Shown: positions 43,457-54,780 of the stretch, one piece after another
How the letters are laid out: each line of letters opens with the position of its first letter
Position numbering within the stretch: position 1 is the first letter of the stretch
Source: Mycobacterium sp. IDR2000157661
GTDB taxonomy: Bacteria > Actinomycetota > Actinomycetes > Mycobacteriales > Mycobacteriaceae
NCBI RefSeq assembly: GCF_022317005.1
Contig: NZ_CP081006.1
Span: forward strand, 2,356,001 to 2,420,000
Reading direction: 5' to 3'
DNA: 64,000 bases
The notes under the pieces: model-generated
Seen by the model: only the letters and a program-made list of their open reading frames with translations
Databases searched by the model: none
What the model was told of the DNA's origin: nothing
Position numbers and translations under genes: made by a program

Positions 43457-45102
43457 ATCGTGGGCCCCAGCAGGTCGTCGGCGTCCTTGATGATGTAGCC
43501 GTAGCCCTGCTCGGCGAGGAATCGCTGCCGGTGCGCGGCGTACTCGGCGTCCAGGCTGTCGCGCGAGACCACCGAGTAGAACATCGCGCCGCCGCCGTCG
43601 GCTTTCGGTCGCAGCAACCGGCCGAGCCGCTGAGCCTCTTCCTGGCGGGACCCGAACGTTCCCGAAACCTGCACTGCCACCGCGGCTTCCGGCAGATCGA
43701 TGGAGAAGTTGGCGACCTTGGACACCACCAGGGTGGCGATCTCGCCACGGCGGAACTGGTCGAACAGCGCCTCGCGCTCGGCGGTTTTCGTCGATCCCTG
43801 GATGACCGGGGCGTCGAGTTCGCGTCCCAGCTCGTCGAGCTGGTCGAGGTAGGCGCCGATCACCAGCGTCTGCTCCCCCTTGTGCTTCTCCAATATCGAC
43901 TTCACCACCGCGAGTTTGGTGTGCACCGTCGAGCACAGCTTGTAGCGCTCGTCGGGTTCGGCGGTGGCATAGAGCATCCGCTCGTTGTCGGTCATCGTCA
44001 CCCGCACCTCGACGCACTCGGCCGGTGCGATCCAGCCCTGCGCCTCGATGTCCTTCCACGGCGCGTCGTAGCGCTTGGGTCCGATCAACGAGAACACGTC
44101 ACCCTCCCGGCCGTCCTCGCGGATCAGCGTCGCGGTCAACCCGAGCCGGCGGCGCGACTGAAGGTCGGCGGTCATCCGGAACACCGGGGCGGGCAACAGG
44201 TGCACCTCGTCGTAGATGATCAGGCCCCAGTCGCGGCTGTCGAACAATTCGAGGTGGCGGTATTCCCCCTTGGTGCGCCGGGTGATCACCTGATACGTGG
44301 CGATGGTGACCGGACGGATCTCCTTGCGCTCGCCCGAGTACTCGCCGATCTCGTCTTCGGTCAACGACGTCCGGTTGATCAGCTCGCGCTTCCACTGCCT
44401 GCCCGCGACGGTGTTGGTCACCAGGATCAGCGTGGTGGCCGACGCCTTGGCCATCGCCGCCGCGCCGACGAGCGTCTTGCCTGCGCCGCACGGCAGCACG
44501 ACGACACCCGATCCGCCCTGCCAGAACGAGTCGGTGGCCATCTCCTGGTAGTCGCGCAGATGCCAGCCGTTCTGCGCCAGGCTGATCGGGTGCTTCTCGC
44601 CGTCGACATAGCCGGCCAGGTCCTCGGCGGGCCAGCCGATCTTGAGCAGCATCTGCTTGACGCGGCCGCGCTCGCTGTTGTGGACGACGACGGTGTCGTC
44701 GTCGATGCGCGCGCCCAGCATCGGTGCGATCTTCTTGTTGCGCAGCACCTCTTCGAGTACTGCCCGGTCGAGGCTCACCAGCGTCAGCCCGTGTGCGGGG
44801 TGTTTGATCAGTTGCAGACGGCCGTAGCGCCCCATGGTGTCGACGATGTCGACGAGCAGCGGCTGTGGCACCGCGTAACGCGAGAACGTCACCAACGCGT
44901 CGACCACCTGCTCGGCGTCGTGGCCGGCTGCGCGGGCGTTCCACAGCGCCAGCGGGGTGATGCGGTAGGTGTGGATGTGCTCGGGGGCGCGCTCGAGTTC
45001 GGCGAACGGGGCGATTGCGGCGCGCGCGGCGCCCGCCTGCTCGTGGTCGACTTCGAGCAGCACCGTCTTGTCGGACTGCACGATCAGGGGGCCGTCGGTC
45101 AT
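43453..45102 (-). CDS. ercc3: XPB/Rad25-type DNA helicase (Rv0861c)
   Basis: 549 residues. ATG 45102 is chosen over 45111 because GATAAT lies seven bases before it and the M. tuberculosis protein starts MTDGPLIV. Helicase motifs: LPCGAGKTLVG (Walker A), IIYDEVHLLP (Walker B), GLTATL, the RED motif IREDGREGD, SKVANFSIDLPEA and QRLGRLLRPK. ATP-dependent 3'-5' DNA helicase, homologue of human XPB, acting in DNA repair. Sits next to the WYL/XPB-associated protein transcribed in the same direction. Confidence 0.95.
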   Translation of the reverse strand: MTDGPLIVQSDKTVLLEVDHEQAGAARAAIAPFAELERAPEHIHTYRITPLALWNARAAGHDAEQVVDALVTFSRYAVPQPLLVDIVDTMGRYGRLQLIKHPAHGLTLVSLDRAVLEEVLRNKKIAPMLGARIDDDTVVVHNSERGRVKQMLLKIGWPAEDLAGYVDGEKHPISLAQNGWHLRDYQEMATDSFWQGGSGVVVLPCGAGKTLVGAAAMAKASATTLILVTNTVAGRQWKRELINRTSLTEDEIGEYSGERKEIRPVTIATYQVITRRTKGEYRHLELFDSRDWGLIIYDEVHLLPAPVFRMTADLQSRRRLGLTATLIREDGREGDVFSLIGPKRYDAPWKDIEAQGWIAPAECVEVRVTMTDNERMLYATAEPDERYKLCSTVHTKLAVVKSILEKHKGEQTLVIGAYLDQLDELGRELDAPVIQGSTKTAEREALFDQFRRGEIATLVVSKVANFSIDLPEAAVAVQVSGTFGSRQEEAQRLGRLLRPKADGGGAMFYSVVSRDSLDAEYAAHRQRFLAEQGYGYIIKDADDLLGPTI

Positions 45103-45151
45103 TTTGTCCATTATCCAGAACCGGCGGACCCCGGGTCGCGTTGAGTCGGCG

Positions 45152-47410
45152 TCAGTCCTCGTCGGCGCTGACCACCGAGGTGATCCGGTGGATCGCGAAG
45201 TCGCGCACCCGGCCTGAAGCCGGGTCGTAGGCGGTCAGCTGACCACCCCGGATGTTGATCGGCGCCACCACCCGCTGGGTGGCCACCCCGGCCGGGTCGA
45301 CGTAGCCGATCACCACCGACGCCTGCCGGTGAGCGGCTGCGTGCAACTGCGAGATCGCCACCGCGGGGTCCAGGCGCATGCTGCCCGACGGCGCGGCCGC
45401 CACCTTGCGCAGCACCGCGACGATCGCGCTGAGGGTCTGGTGGGTCGGCACCGGTGCCGGCCGGAATGCGCGACGGCGCCCCGGGGGTGTGGGCACCCGC
45501 GCGCCGCGGGCCCGGATGTCGACGATCGTGCCCGTCGAGTCCTCGGCCGCCGGTGCGAGGCCGGCCTGCCGCAGCGCGGCCAGCACATCGGAGATGGGCG
45601 CCTGGGAGACCGCGACGGTCGGCGCGAGCAACCGCATGTCCAGCGGTTCGGCCGCGGGCGAGGAGACGGCCTGGGCGAGCAGCGCCGTGTCCTCGCACCG
45701 CACGAACGACGCCGCCATCCCGACCCGCAGTTGGCCGTGTCTGCGGGCCACGTCGTCAATGAGGTACGTCAACCCCTGCGGCACAGGGGTTCTGGAGTGA
45801 CGGTCGAACATCGCGTGCAGCTCGCCTGCGGTGCGGCCGGTGTCGAGCGCGCGCCGGATCGACGCCTCACTGATGCGGTACACCATCGCCGCGCCCGCCG
45901 ACTCGACGGTGGCGACCGCGGCCAACTGCTCGGCGAGGTCGCGCTGCAGCGGCCCGGGCACGATGACCGTCAGGTCGGCCTGGACCAGGAAGTGGTCGAT
46001 CGGTGTGGGCAGCACCTTGTCCATCGCCTTGGCGACGGCGTCGGGCGTTTCCCCGGCCAGCAGCGCGCGAGCCGGGGTGGCCAGTGCCCCGCGGCCCACC
46101 AGTCCGACGGCGTGCGCCTCGGTCAGCAGGTCACCCACCGGCTCCGGCTGCAGTCGAATCGCCCAGCGCGGCCGGCGCCAGATCATCGCGTGCGACGCCG
46201 CCGTCGCGTCCGTGCCTGCACCGGGCGGCAACCCGCCGAGGACGCCCAGCAGCAACCGGCGGTCCAGCGGGGCCGCGGTCGAGAACAGCGAATCCGACAG
46301 CGCCGCATACGGTTTGCCGTCAGGGCCGCGGGTGCCGATCAGGCTCGGTCTGCCGTGCAGGTCCAGCCAGGTCGAGGCCAGCAGCTGCCATTTCACCGCG
46401 GCCGGCGACTCGACGAAGCGATCGGCCGACACCGTCGGCGCCCAGTACGGTCCCGACCCGTCGGCAGGCTCCGGTTCGGGCATGCCTGCCGAGATGAGCC
46501 CCGCGGCGGCGCAGACCTCCACGATCAGGCCCAGCCGGCGTTCGTCGATCCCGGTGGTCTTGGTCAGTCGCTTGACATCGCGGACGCCCAGCCCGCCGCT
46601 GCGCAGCTCGGGCACCGGTGCGGCGCCGAGCGTCTCCAGCACCAACTCGACCTCGCGCAGCAGGTCGAGCGCCGCCCCGGCGGCGACCGCGTCGGCGTCA
46701 GCAGCGGTCGTTGTGGACACCACCGGGTCCGGCTCGGTCCACTGCGTCGGGCCGACCAGCTCACCGCGCAGCACCTGACCGACGAGCCGGGGCAGGATCA
46801 CCGTCTCGTCGTCGACCTGACGCAACAGACGGGCGGCGAGCAGGCGCTGAACCGGCCGGTCGGAAGGCGTGCCGGGGGCGGCGTCCCTGGTACGGCCGAC
46901 CGGCGAGCCCTCCAGCAGCTTCTGCAGCAGATCGGCCTGCGCGTCGTCGAGGCTCTCCAACCGAGCGGCGATGTCGTCAGCGCTGTCCTCGACCGTCTCC
47001 ACGGTGGCCTGGCCCGGATACCAGGGCAGGCCGGCCGGGACCTCCGCGGCGACCCGCACCGTGGTGTCACCCCAGACCAGGGCGCGCTCGCGCAGATCGT
47101 CGACCGCCGCGGTGATCGCTTCCTCGGGCGCGCGACCACCGATCAGCTCCACGAGCTTGGTGAGTGGGACAGCGGCGGCGTCGGCGTGCAACACCAGCAG
47201 CGCGTCCAGGATCGCCATCCGCAGGTAGTCCAGGTCGTCGGTGGCCGCCTTGACCGACTGGCGCGCCTGCGCGCGGGCTGCGAGCGCGGCGATGGTGCCC
47301 GGCGGTGGCTGCGTCAGGTCGGGCCGCAACCCCAGCAGCCGGATGAGCCGCTCGTCGGGAAGCTCGGCCAACCAGGCGCCGAGCGGGGCCCCTGGAGTGT
47401 TCTGGGTCAT
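45152..47410 (-). CDS. Helicase-associated XPB/Ssl2-like protein with WYL domain (Rv0862c)
   Basis: 752 residues from ATG 47410. Contains the helicase C-terminal-domain-interacting fold (helicase_C_3 / XPB N-terminal-like, about 440-600) with LVQADLTVIVPGPLQRDLAEQL, and a C-terminal segment SVVIGYVDPAGVATQRVVAP through YDPASGRVRDFAIHRI that matches a WYL ligand-sensing domain. Several winged-helix stretches in the first half. Neighbour and likely partner of the XPB helicase, perhaps regulating it. Confidence 0.9.
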   Translation of the reverse strand: MTQNTPGAPLGAWLAELPDERLIRLLGLRPDLTQPPPGTIAALAARAQARQSVKAATDDLDYLRMAILDALLVLHADAAAVPLTKLVELIGGRAPEEAITAAVDDLRERALVWGDTTVRVAAEVPAGLPWYPGQATVETVEDSADDIAARLESLDDAQADLLQKLLEGSPVGRTRDAAPGTPSDRPVQRLLAARLLRQVDDETVILPRLVGQVLRGELVGPTQWTEPDPVVSTTTAADADAVAAGAALDLLREVELVLETLGAAPVPELRSGGLGVRDVKRLTKTTGIDERRLGLIVEVCAAAGLISAGMPEPEPADGSGPYWAPTVSADRFVESPAAVKWQLLASTWLDLHGRPSLIGTRGPDGKPYAALSDSLFSTAAPLDRRLLLGVLGGLPPGAGTDATAASHAMIWRRPRWAIRLQPEPVGDLLTEAHAVGLVGRGALATPARALLAGETPDAVAKAMDKVLPTPIDHFLVQADLTVIVPGPLQRDLAEQLAAVATVESAGAAMVYRISEASIRRALDTGRTAGELHAMFDRHSRTPVPQGLTYLIDDVARRHGQLRVGMAASFVRCEDTALLAQAVSSPAAEPLDMRLLAPTVAVSQAPISDVLAALRQAGLAPAAEDSTGTIVDIRARGARVPTPPGRRRAFRPAPVPTHQTLSAIVAVLRKVAAAPSGSMRLDPAVAISQLHAAAHRQASVVIGYVDPAGVATQRVVAPINIRGGQLTAYDPASGRVRDFAIHRITSVVSADED

Positions 47411-47475
47411 CGCTGACCAGCGTAAAGCAGCACGGCGTGTCACCTCCCGCCGAACCATTTGCCACAATGTGAGGC

Positions 47476-47667
47476 GTGGCAGACAACAAAGGGAAAAAAC
47501 GATACGTCGACCCGGGCTGGCCGGCGAGCGACGGCGATGACGACCATCCGGTCAGCGAGCTGGCCGCCGACCGCACCGGCGCGTTGTCGCCGTTCGGTGA
47601 GCTCGCCTTCCCGCTGCCCTCGAGCGACCTGCCGTACGTGCATCCGGTGACGGTCGTCAACAAGTAG
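47476..47667 (+). CDS. Small conserved protein (Rv0863)
   Basis: 63 residues from GTG 47476, one base before moaC2. Hydrophilic start [17 protein letters not shown], Asp-rich patch, ending [19 protein letters not shown]. Conserved in position across mycobacteria. No domain recognised; too short for a fold call. Confidence 0.7.
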   Translation: MADNKGKKRYVDPGWPASDGDDDHPVSELAADRTGALSPFGELAFPLPSSDLPYVHPVTVVNK

Positions 47668-47668
47668 C

Positions 47669-48187
47669 GTGACCGAGCGCTCGGCGCGATCGCCCGGCTC
47701 GGCCGGGTCCCGGCTGTCGCATGTCGACGAGTCCGGCGCGGCGCACATGGTCGACGTGACCGCCAAGGACGTCACCAAGCGCACGGCCGTCGCCGCGGGC
47801 GCACTGCACACCACCGCCGAGGTCGTCGCGCTGATCGCATCGGGCGGCCTGCCCAAGGGCGACGCGCTGGCCACCGCGCGCGTGGCGGGGATCCTCGCCG
47901 CCAAGCGCACCAGCGACCTGATCCCGCTGTGCCACCAGTTGGCGCTCACCGGTGTCGACGTCGACTTCGACATCGGCGATGCCAGCCGGCCAGGAGTGGT
48001 CACCGTCACCGCCACCGTGCGCAGCACCGACCGCACCGGTGTCGAGATGGAGGCGCTGACGGCGGTGAGCGTGGCGGCGCTGACGCTCTACGACATGATC
48101 AAGGCCGTCGACCCGGCCGCGCGCATCGACGGCATCGGGGTGCTGCGCAAAGAGGGCGGCAAAACCGGAACCTGGACCCGACCGTGA
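47669..48187 (+). CDS. moaC2: Cyclic pyranopterin monophosphate synthase
   Basis: 172 residues from GTG 47669. [34 protein letters not shown] (catalytic LCH) and [23 protein letters not shown] are diagnostic of MoaC. Second step of molybdenum cofactor synthesis, 3',8-cyclo-GTP to cPMP. Overlaps mog by GTGA. Confidence 0.96.
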   Translation: MTERSARSPGSAGSRLSHVDESGAAHMVDVTAKDVTKRTAVAAGALHTTAEVVALIASGGLPKGDALATARVAGILAAKRTSDLIPLCHQLALTGVDVDFDIGDASRPGVVTVTATVRSTDRTGVEMEALTAVSVAALTLYDMIKAVDPAARIDGIGVLRKEGGKTGTWTRP

Positions 48188-48660
48188 CATCGGGCCGCGT
48201 CATCGTCGCCTCCACGCGTGCCGCCGCAGGCGTCTACGAGGACCGCACCGGGCCGGTCATCGTCGACTGGCTCGGCGGCCGCGGCATCGACGCTTCCGCG
48301 CCGGTGGTGGTGTCCGACGGCACCGACGTCGCCGACGCGATCGCGGCCGCGGTGGCCGACGGCGTCGATGTGGTCATCACCTCCGGCGGCACTGGCATCT
48401 CGCCGACCGACCGCACCGCGGAGGCCACCGCCGGGATCGTCGACTACCAGATTCCGGGACTGGCCGACGCGATCCGTCGCGCCGGCGAGGACAAGGTGCC
48501 GACGTCGGTGCTCTCCCGGGGTGTGTGTGGGGTCAAGGGTCGCACGCTGATCGTGAACCTGCCGGGGTCCCCGGGCGGCGTCCGGGACGGCCTGGGCGTG
48601 CTGGCCGGCGTGCTCGACCACGCGCTCGACCAACTCGGCGGGAAGGACCACCCTCGATGA
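48184..48660 (+). CDS. mog: Molybdopterin adenylyltransferase-type protein (Mog/MoaB family)
   Basis: 158 residues, GTG 48184 overlapping the moaC2 stop. [18 protein letters not shown] and [14 protein letters not shown] are the MPT-binding motifs of MogA/MoaB. Adenylylates molybdopterin before molybdate insertion. Its stop overlaps moaE2 by ATGA, so the three genes form a tight operon. Confidence 0.93.
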   Translation: MTSGRVIVASTRAAAGVYEDRTGPVIVDWLGGRGIDASAPVVVSDGTDVADAIAAAVADGVDVVITSGGTGISPTDRTAEATAGIVDYQIPGLADAIRRAGEDKVPTSVLSRGVCGVKGRTLIVNLPGSPGGVRDGLGVLAGVLDHALDQLGGKDHPR

Positions 48661-49085
48661 CCGCCGTCGTACTGCGCGCCGATCTGAGCGAGCAGACGAT
48701 CGAGGCGGGCGAGCACGAGGCGATGGTCGCCGACGCAGCCGCGGGGGCGGTGGTGAGCTTCGCCGGGGTGGTGCGGAATCACGACGGAGGTCGAGACGTC
48801 GTGCGCCTCGAGTATTCGGCGCATCCCTCGGCAGCCCAGACCTTGGCCGACGTCGTCGCCGAGGTGGCCGCCGAAGCGCACGGCGTCCGGGCGATCGCGG
48901 TCAGCCATCGGGTCGGAGATCTGCGCATCGGTGATGCCGCCCTGGTCGCCGCCGTCGCCGCCGATCATCGCGCGGCGGCCTTCGAGACGTGCGCGCGCCT
49001 GGTCGACGTGGTCAAGGAGCGGCTTCCGGTGTGGAAGCACCAGTTCTTCGCCGACGGCTCCGAGGAGTGGGTGAACTCCGCCTGA
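48657..49085 (+). CDS. moaE2: Molybdopterin synthase catalytic subunit
   Basis: 142 residues from ATG 48657. [29 protein letters not shown] and the active-site region [20 protein letters not shown] (Lys-x-x-x-x-x-W loop) match MoaE. Works with MoaD2 (50761-51027) to convert cPMP to molybdopterin. Converges with rpfA. Confidence 0.95.
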   Translation: MTAVVLRADLSEQTIEAGEHEAMVADAAAGAVVSFAGVVRNHDGGRDVVRLEYSAHPSAAQTLADVVAEVAAEAHGVRAIAVSHRVGDLRIGDAALVAAVAADHRAAAFETCARLVDVVKERLPVWKHQFFADGSEEWVNSA

Positions 49086-49111
49086 ACCGGGGTAGCCGTC
49101 GGCGCTCGGTG

Positions 49112-50500
<1,389 letters not shown>

Positions 50501-50760
50501 TTGTTCCGTTCACCAACGGATGGAGCTCGGCGCGGTTGGTGACGGCGGGCCGAACGCTGAGTCGTCGAACGGCTTGGGTCAGAACCGTATCGGCTCTCCA
50601 TGGCCCCGTCATCTTTTGCCGGTAACGGCGTTTCAGGGCCCGGCAAATCTTAAAGAACCTCTAAATGCCCAGCAGTTTTCGGTGTTTCCGCAGGACCCGC
50701 CCGTGCGCTATCGCGTCGTAGCCAGGCTGTGATCATTCCGTTATGTGACGCAAATCACGA

Positions 50761-51027
50761 CTATCCACCCGCGAACGGGGGAAGAACGTCGACCGTCTGA
50801 GCGTCGCTCAACACCATCGTGTCATCGCGCACCGCGACGCCGTTGCACAGAAAAGAGCAGCGCAACAAGACTTTCGCGAGATTCTCGCCGCGTGCGCTCA
50901 GGCTCGCGACGAGTTCGGCGAGCGTCGTGGCCGGCTGTAGCCGGATCGTCTCCTCATCGTTACCGGCCGCGGCCCGCGCGGCTGCGAAGTAACGAACGGT
51001 CACCTGCACGGTCGTTGTGGTCGTCAC
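50761..51027 (-). CDS. moaD2: Molybdopterin synthase sulfur-carrier subunit
   Basis: 88 residues from GTG 51027, two bases after moaA2. Ubiquitin-like fold: VTVRYFAAARAAAG at the start and the C-terminal PPFAGG double glycine needed for thiocarboxylation. Pairs with MoaE2. Confidence 0.93.
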   Translation of the reverse strand: MTTTTTVQVTVRYFAAARAAAGNDEETIRLQPATTLAELVASLSARGENLAKVLLRCSFLCNGVAVRDDTMVLSDAQTVDVLPPFAGG

Positions 51028-51029
51028 CC

Positions 51030-52079
51030 TCAACCGCCGATCGCGCTCATCGGCCGGCTGGGTTGCACGAAGTCGGGATCGTTGATGCCGTGGCCCGCCG
51101 CCTTGGCCCACATCGCGGCGCGCCAAGCGGCTTCTAGGGCGGCGTCGTCGGCGCCGTCACGCATGAGGTGGCGCAGATCGGTCTCCCGCTGGGCGAACAG
51201 GCAGTTGCGCACCTGACCGTCGGCGGTTAGACGGGTACGGTCGCACGCCGCGCAGAACGCCTGCGAGACCGAGGCGATGACGCCGACCTTGGCCGGCCCG
51301 CCGTCGACCCGCCACAACTCCGCGGGCGCCGAACCCCGGGGAGCGGCGTCGGGGGTGAGGTCGAAGTGCTGACGCAGCGTCGTCAGGATGGCCGCGGCGC
51401 TGATCGCCCGGCCGCGCTGCCACTGATGGTCGGCGTCAAGTGGCATCTGCTCGATGATCCGCAGCTGATAGCCGTGCTCGAGGCAGAAGTGCAGCAGGGC
51501 GACCGCATCGTCGAGCCCGGTGACCGGATCGAGCACCGCGTTGACCTTCACCGGGTCCAGGCCCGCGGTCTTGGCGGCGCGCAGGCCGGCGAGCACATCT
51601 GAGAGCCGGTCGCGACGGGTGATCGCGACGAAACGCTGCGGGTCGACGGTGTCGAGCGAGACGTTGATGCGGTCCAGACCCGCAGCCTTGAGCTTGGCGG
51701 CGCGCCGGTCGAGCCCGATGCCGTTCGTGGTCAAGGTGATCTCCGGGCGGGGGCGCAGGGTCGCCGTCGCCTCGATGACGTCCTCGAGATGCCTGGCCAC
51801 CAATGGTTCGCCGCCGGTGAAGCGCACGCTGGTGATGCCGAGCCTCGTCACGGCGATGCGCAACAGCCGGGTGAGCTCGTCGGGCCGTAACAGTCGGTCG
51901 CTGCTCAGCCAGTCCAGCCCGTCGGCAGGCATGCAGTACGTGCAGCGCAGGTTGCAGCGGTCGGTCAGCGACACCCGCAGATCGGTGGCGACCCGGCCGA
52001 ACGTGTCGACGAGCGGACCGTCGGCCGGGGCGGGGGTGGCCGGTCCGACCGACGGCACTCCCAGGCCGACGACCGTCAC
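51030..52079 (-). CDS. moaA2: GTP 3',8-cyclase (radical SAM)
   Basis: 349 residues from GTG 52079, overlapping the yccF stop (GTGA). DRCNLRCTYC holds the radical-SAM cluster, FTGGEPLV the SAM site, and CAACDRTRLTADGQVRNC the second cluster; the C-terminus ends in GG as in active MoaA. Catalyses the first step of molybdopterin synthesis. Transcribed as yccF-moaA2-moaD2. Confidence 0.96.
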   Translation of the reverse strand: MTVVGLGVPSVGPATPAPADGPLVDTFGRVATDLRVSLTDRCNLRCTYCMPADGLDWLSSDRLLRPDELTRLLRIAVTRLGITSVRFTGGEPLVARHLEDVIEATATLRPRPEITLTTNGIGLDRRAAKLKAAGLDRINVSLDTVDPQRFVAITRRDRLSDVLAGLRAAKTAGLDPVKVNAVLDPVTGLDDAVALLHFCLEHGYQLRIIEQMPLDADHQWQRGRAISAAAILTTLRQHFDLTPDAAPRGSAPAELWRVDGGPAKVGVIASVSQAFCAACDRTRLTADGQVRNCLFAQRETDLRHLMRDGADDAALEAAWRAAMWAKAAGHGINDPDFVQPSRPMSAIGG

Positions 52080-52480
52080 GTGAACGCCCGCTCGGGATTG
52101 GGTACCGAGTCCACCGGCACGATGTCCTTGCCCAGCGGCATCAGCGACACCGGGATCAGCTTGAGGTTGGCCAGCGCGAGCGGGATGCCGATGATCGTGA
52201 TCGCCATCGCGGCGGCGGTGACGATGTGGCCGATCGCGAGCCAGACCCCCGCGACGATCACCCAGATGACGTTGCCGACCAGTGCGAACGGTTGCGGTCC
52301 GGGTCTGTCGACGACGGTGCGCCCGAACGGCCACAGCGCGAACACCGCGATGCGCAGCGCGGCGAACCCGAACGGGATCGTGATGATGAGGATGAAGCAC
52401 AGCAGCGCTGCCAGCAGGTAGCCCAGCGCCAGCCACAGGCCGCCGAAGATCAACCAGATGACGTTCAGGATCAATCGCAT
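52076..52480 (-). CDS. YccF-domain membrane protein (Rv0870c)
   Basis: 134 residues from ATG 52480. Two internally repeated YccF units, each WLIFGGLWLALGYLLAA-like then a polar Pro/Phe-G-F turn (TIPFGFAALRIAVFALWPFG; IIGIPLALANLKLIPVSLMPLG), about four membrane helices. Family of unknown function, conserved upstream of moaA2. Confidence 0.9.
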   Translation of the reverse strand: MRLILNVIWLIFGGLWLALGYLLAALLCFILIITIPFGFAALRIAVFALWPFGRTVVDRPGPQPFALVGNVIWVIVAGVWLAIGHIVTAAAMAITIIGIPLALANLKLIPVSLMPLGKDIVPVDSVPNPERAFT

Positions 52481-52632
52481 AATCGGGCGCTTCTTCTCCT
52501 CCAGCGGTGGGTTTCAGCCTACCGATAAGGGGGTGCTGGCGAGGCGGTGGTCCGAGTAGGATCGGTCCACACGCGTCCCGGCGCATTCGGGGCGCTTTCT
52601 TAATGTAGGTACAAGACGAGCGGGTGAGACCA

Positions 52633-53043
52633 GTGCCGACCGGCCGGGTGAAGTGGTACGACGCCGAGAAGGGCTTCGGCTTTCTGTCGCAGGAGGACGG
52701 CGAGGACGTCTACGTCCGGTCCTCGGCGCTGCCCTCGGGTGTCGAGACGCTCAAGGCCGGCCAGCGCGTCGAGTTCGGCGTCGCGGCAGGGCGCCGGGGG
52801 CCTCAGGCGCTGAGCCTGAAGGTGCTCGACCCGCCGCCGAGCCTGTCGCGGACCCGTCGGGAAGCGGCCGCCGCCGAACGCAAGCACTCGCCCGACGAAC
52901 TGCACGGGATGATCGAGGACATGATCACGCTGCTGGAGAGCGCGGTGCAGCCCGAGCTGCGCAAGGGTCGCTATCCGGACCGCAAGGCCGCGCGGCGAGT
53001 TTCCGAAGTGGTGCGCGCGGTCGCCCGCGAGCTCGACGCGTAA
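52633..53043 (+). CDS. cspB: Cold-shock protein CspB (Rv0871)
   Basis: 136 residues from GTG 52633 (GTG 52624 possible; M. tuberculosis starts MPTG). CSD with RNP1 GFGFLSQ and RNP2 DVYVRSSAL, followed by a long helical extension ([20 protein letters not shown], ending [13 protein letters not shown]) typical of mycobacterial CspB. Binds single-stranded nucleic acid as an RNA chaperone. Followed after eight bases by a palindromic element. Confidence 0.95.
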   Translation: MPTGRVKWYDAEKGFGFLSQEDGEDVYVRSSALPSGVETLKAGQRVEFGVAAGRRGPQALSLKVLDPPPSLSRTRREAAAAERKHSPDELHGMIEDMITLLESAVQPELRKGRYPDRKAARRVSEVVRAVARELDA

Positions 53044-53051
53044 GGCCCCTC

Positions 53052-53116
53052 CCGCCGAAACTGAACTTCTGCTCGATGATTCTTCGAAAATTCGTGCATA
53101 ACTTCAGTTTCGGCGG
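53052..53116. repeat. 65-base palindromic element, copy 1
   Basis: Perfect 14-base ends CCGCCGAAACTGAA and TTCAGTTTCGGCGG, centre near CTTCGAAAA. Begins nine bases after the cspB stop, so it may also end that transcript. Nearly identical partner at 53677-53740. Confidence 0.8.
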
Positions 53117-53676
53117 TCGCGGTCAGGCCGGCGCTCCGGCAGATGCGCCAACCGAGCGCTTCGAGTCGGGCCTGCCGGTCGATGTCGCGGGCCCCGAATG
53201 GCTGGATTCGTCCAGTGCTGCTCACCGTCGTACTCGACGCCGACCCGGTATCGCAAGTAACCCATGTCGATGCGGCCCACGTGTTCGCCGTAGCGGCGGC
53301 GCCGGCGTCGGCAAGGTTGAGCACTTCGCGCAGTTGCACGACGCCCCGCGTACCGCGATGGCAGTCGATCAAAGCCTCGACGTCGTGCGCGCAGGCGTCG
53401 TGACCGGGATGCCATCGTGCCTGCCGACCTCGTTTTCGGCGAGCCTGTCGTTGTGCAGCACGATGCCCCTGGTCTTGTGTTGACTGGGTTGGTTCAGCTC
53501 AGCCGGCAATCGCACATCGATCCACTTCGACCCATGCAGGGCTGCTGCCGATATGCCGACGATGGTTGCCCGTCGTCGCGACCACAGCCAGGCGGCGTAC
53601 GCCTTCTGAACGGGCAACACCTGCTCGCCCCGCGGGACGTCCACGATGATTGGACGCGCCGCAGCGGGCCGAGGAT
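53117..53676 (-). pseudogene. Decayed AbiEi/DUF559-type protein
   Basis: Fragments in different frames follow the order of the mycobacterial DUF559 (vsr-like endonuclease fold) family: YAAWLWSRRRATIVGISAAAL (52 residues from the start), DGIPVTTPART, VVQLREVLNLADAGA, YRVGVEYDGEQHW and RARDIDRQARLEALGWRI. At least three frameshifts separate them. It lies exactly between the two 64-65 bp palindromic elements, so it was a cassette. Not present at this place in M. tuberculosis. Confidence 0.82.
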
Positions 53677-53740
53677 CCCCGAGACTGAGCTCGTGATCGA
53701 TATTTCCGCAGGACTTAGCGCATAACTTCAGTTTCGGCGG
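53677..53740. repeat. 64-base palindromic element, copy 2
   Basis: Right half GCATAACTTCAGTTTCGGCGG is identical to copy 1; the left arm has drifted (CCCCGAGACTGAG). Ends 15 bases before the next gene. Confidence 0.78.
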
Positions 53741-53755
53741 GGAAGAATTGAAGGC

Positions 53756-54772
53756 ATGGCATATGTCGCCGACCCCACCACGTCGCACGGCGAGTTCAAC
53801 CGCGACACCGCCTACATCGAAACCCGGATCACGGCCGACGGCCGCGACGGCTATCCCGTCGAACCCGGCCGCTACCGGCTCGTCGTGGCGCGGGCCTGCC
53901 CGTGGGCCAACCGCACCATCATCGTCCGCCGCCTGCTCGGCTTGGAAGACGTTCTGTCCATTGGCTTTTGCGGACCGACCCACGACGAGGACAGCTGGAC
54001 ATTCGACCTCGATCCCGGCGGCGTCGATCCGGTCCTGAAGATCCCACGGCTCAAGGACGCCTATCTCAAGAGGTTCCCCGACTACGACAAGGGCATCACC
54101 GTCCCCGCCGTCGTCGAGGTGCCGACCGGTGAGGTCGTCACCAACGACTACCCGCAGATCACACTCGACTTCTCCACCGAGTGGACGCAGCACCACCGCG
54201 ACGGGGCGCCCGACCTGTATCCGGAGAGGTTGCGCGACGAGATCGACGAGGTGGCCCAGCGGGTCTACACCGAGATCAACAACGGCGTGTACCGGTGTGG
54301 CTTCGCCGGGTCGCAGCGCGCCTACGAGAGGGCCTACGACCGGTTGTTCACCGCGCTGGACTGGCTGGCGGAGCGCCTGGAGAGCCGGCGCTACCTCGTC
54401 GGTGACACCATCACCGAGGCCGACGTGCGACTGTTCACCACGCTCGCCCGCTTCGACCCCGTCTATCACGGGCACTTCAAGTGCAATCGCGCCAAATTGG
54501 CCGAGATGCCGGTGTTGTGGGCCTATGCCCGCGACCTGTTCCAGACACCGGGCTTCGGCGACACCATCGACTTCGTGCAGATCAAGCAGCACTACTACAT
54601 CGTGCACACCGACATCAACCCGACGCGGGTGGTGCCCAAGGGGCCGGAGCTGTCCAACTGGATGACGCCGCACGGTCGGGAAGCGTTGGGCGGCAGACCA
54701 TTCGGCGACGGCACCCCGCCGGGCCCGACGCCCGAGGGTGAGCGGGTACCCGACGGGCACGGCGTGGCCTGA
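53756..54772 (+). CDS. Glutathionyl-hydroquinone reductase-like protein (ECM4/YqjG family)
   Basis: 338 residues from ATG 53756. Thioredoxin-fold active site ACPWANRTII (CPW), then GPTHDEDSWTF and the GST C-terminal domain with NNGVYRCGFAGSQRAYERAYDRLF and DTITEADVRLFTTLARFDPVY. Mycobacteria use mycothiol, so it probably acts as a mycothionyl-hydroquinone reductase. No start ambiguity. Confidence 0.9.
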   Translation: MAYVADPTTSHGEFNRDTAYIETRITADGRDGYPVEPGRYRLVVARACPWANRTIIVRRLLGLEDVLSIGFCGPTHDEDSWTFDLDPGGVDPVLKIPRLKDAYLKRFPDYDKGITVPAVVEVPTGEVVTNDYPQITLDFSTEWTQHHRDGAPDLYPERLRDEIDEVAQRVYTEINNGVYRCGFAGSQRAYERAYDRLFTALDWLAERLESRRYLVGDTITEADVRLFTTLARFDPVYHGHFKCNRAKLAEMPVLWAYARDLFQTPGFGDTIDFVQIKQHYYIVHTDINPTRVVPKGPELSNWMTPHGREALGGRPFGDGTPPGPTPEGERVPDGHGVA

Positions 54773-54780
54773 GCCCGCGA

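Noticed and set aside
46003..46497. Long plus-strand frames opposite the Rv0862c-like gene
   Set aside because: GC-rich mirror frames of a real gene, Arg/Pro-rich with no domain.
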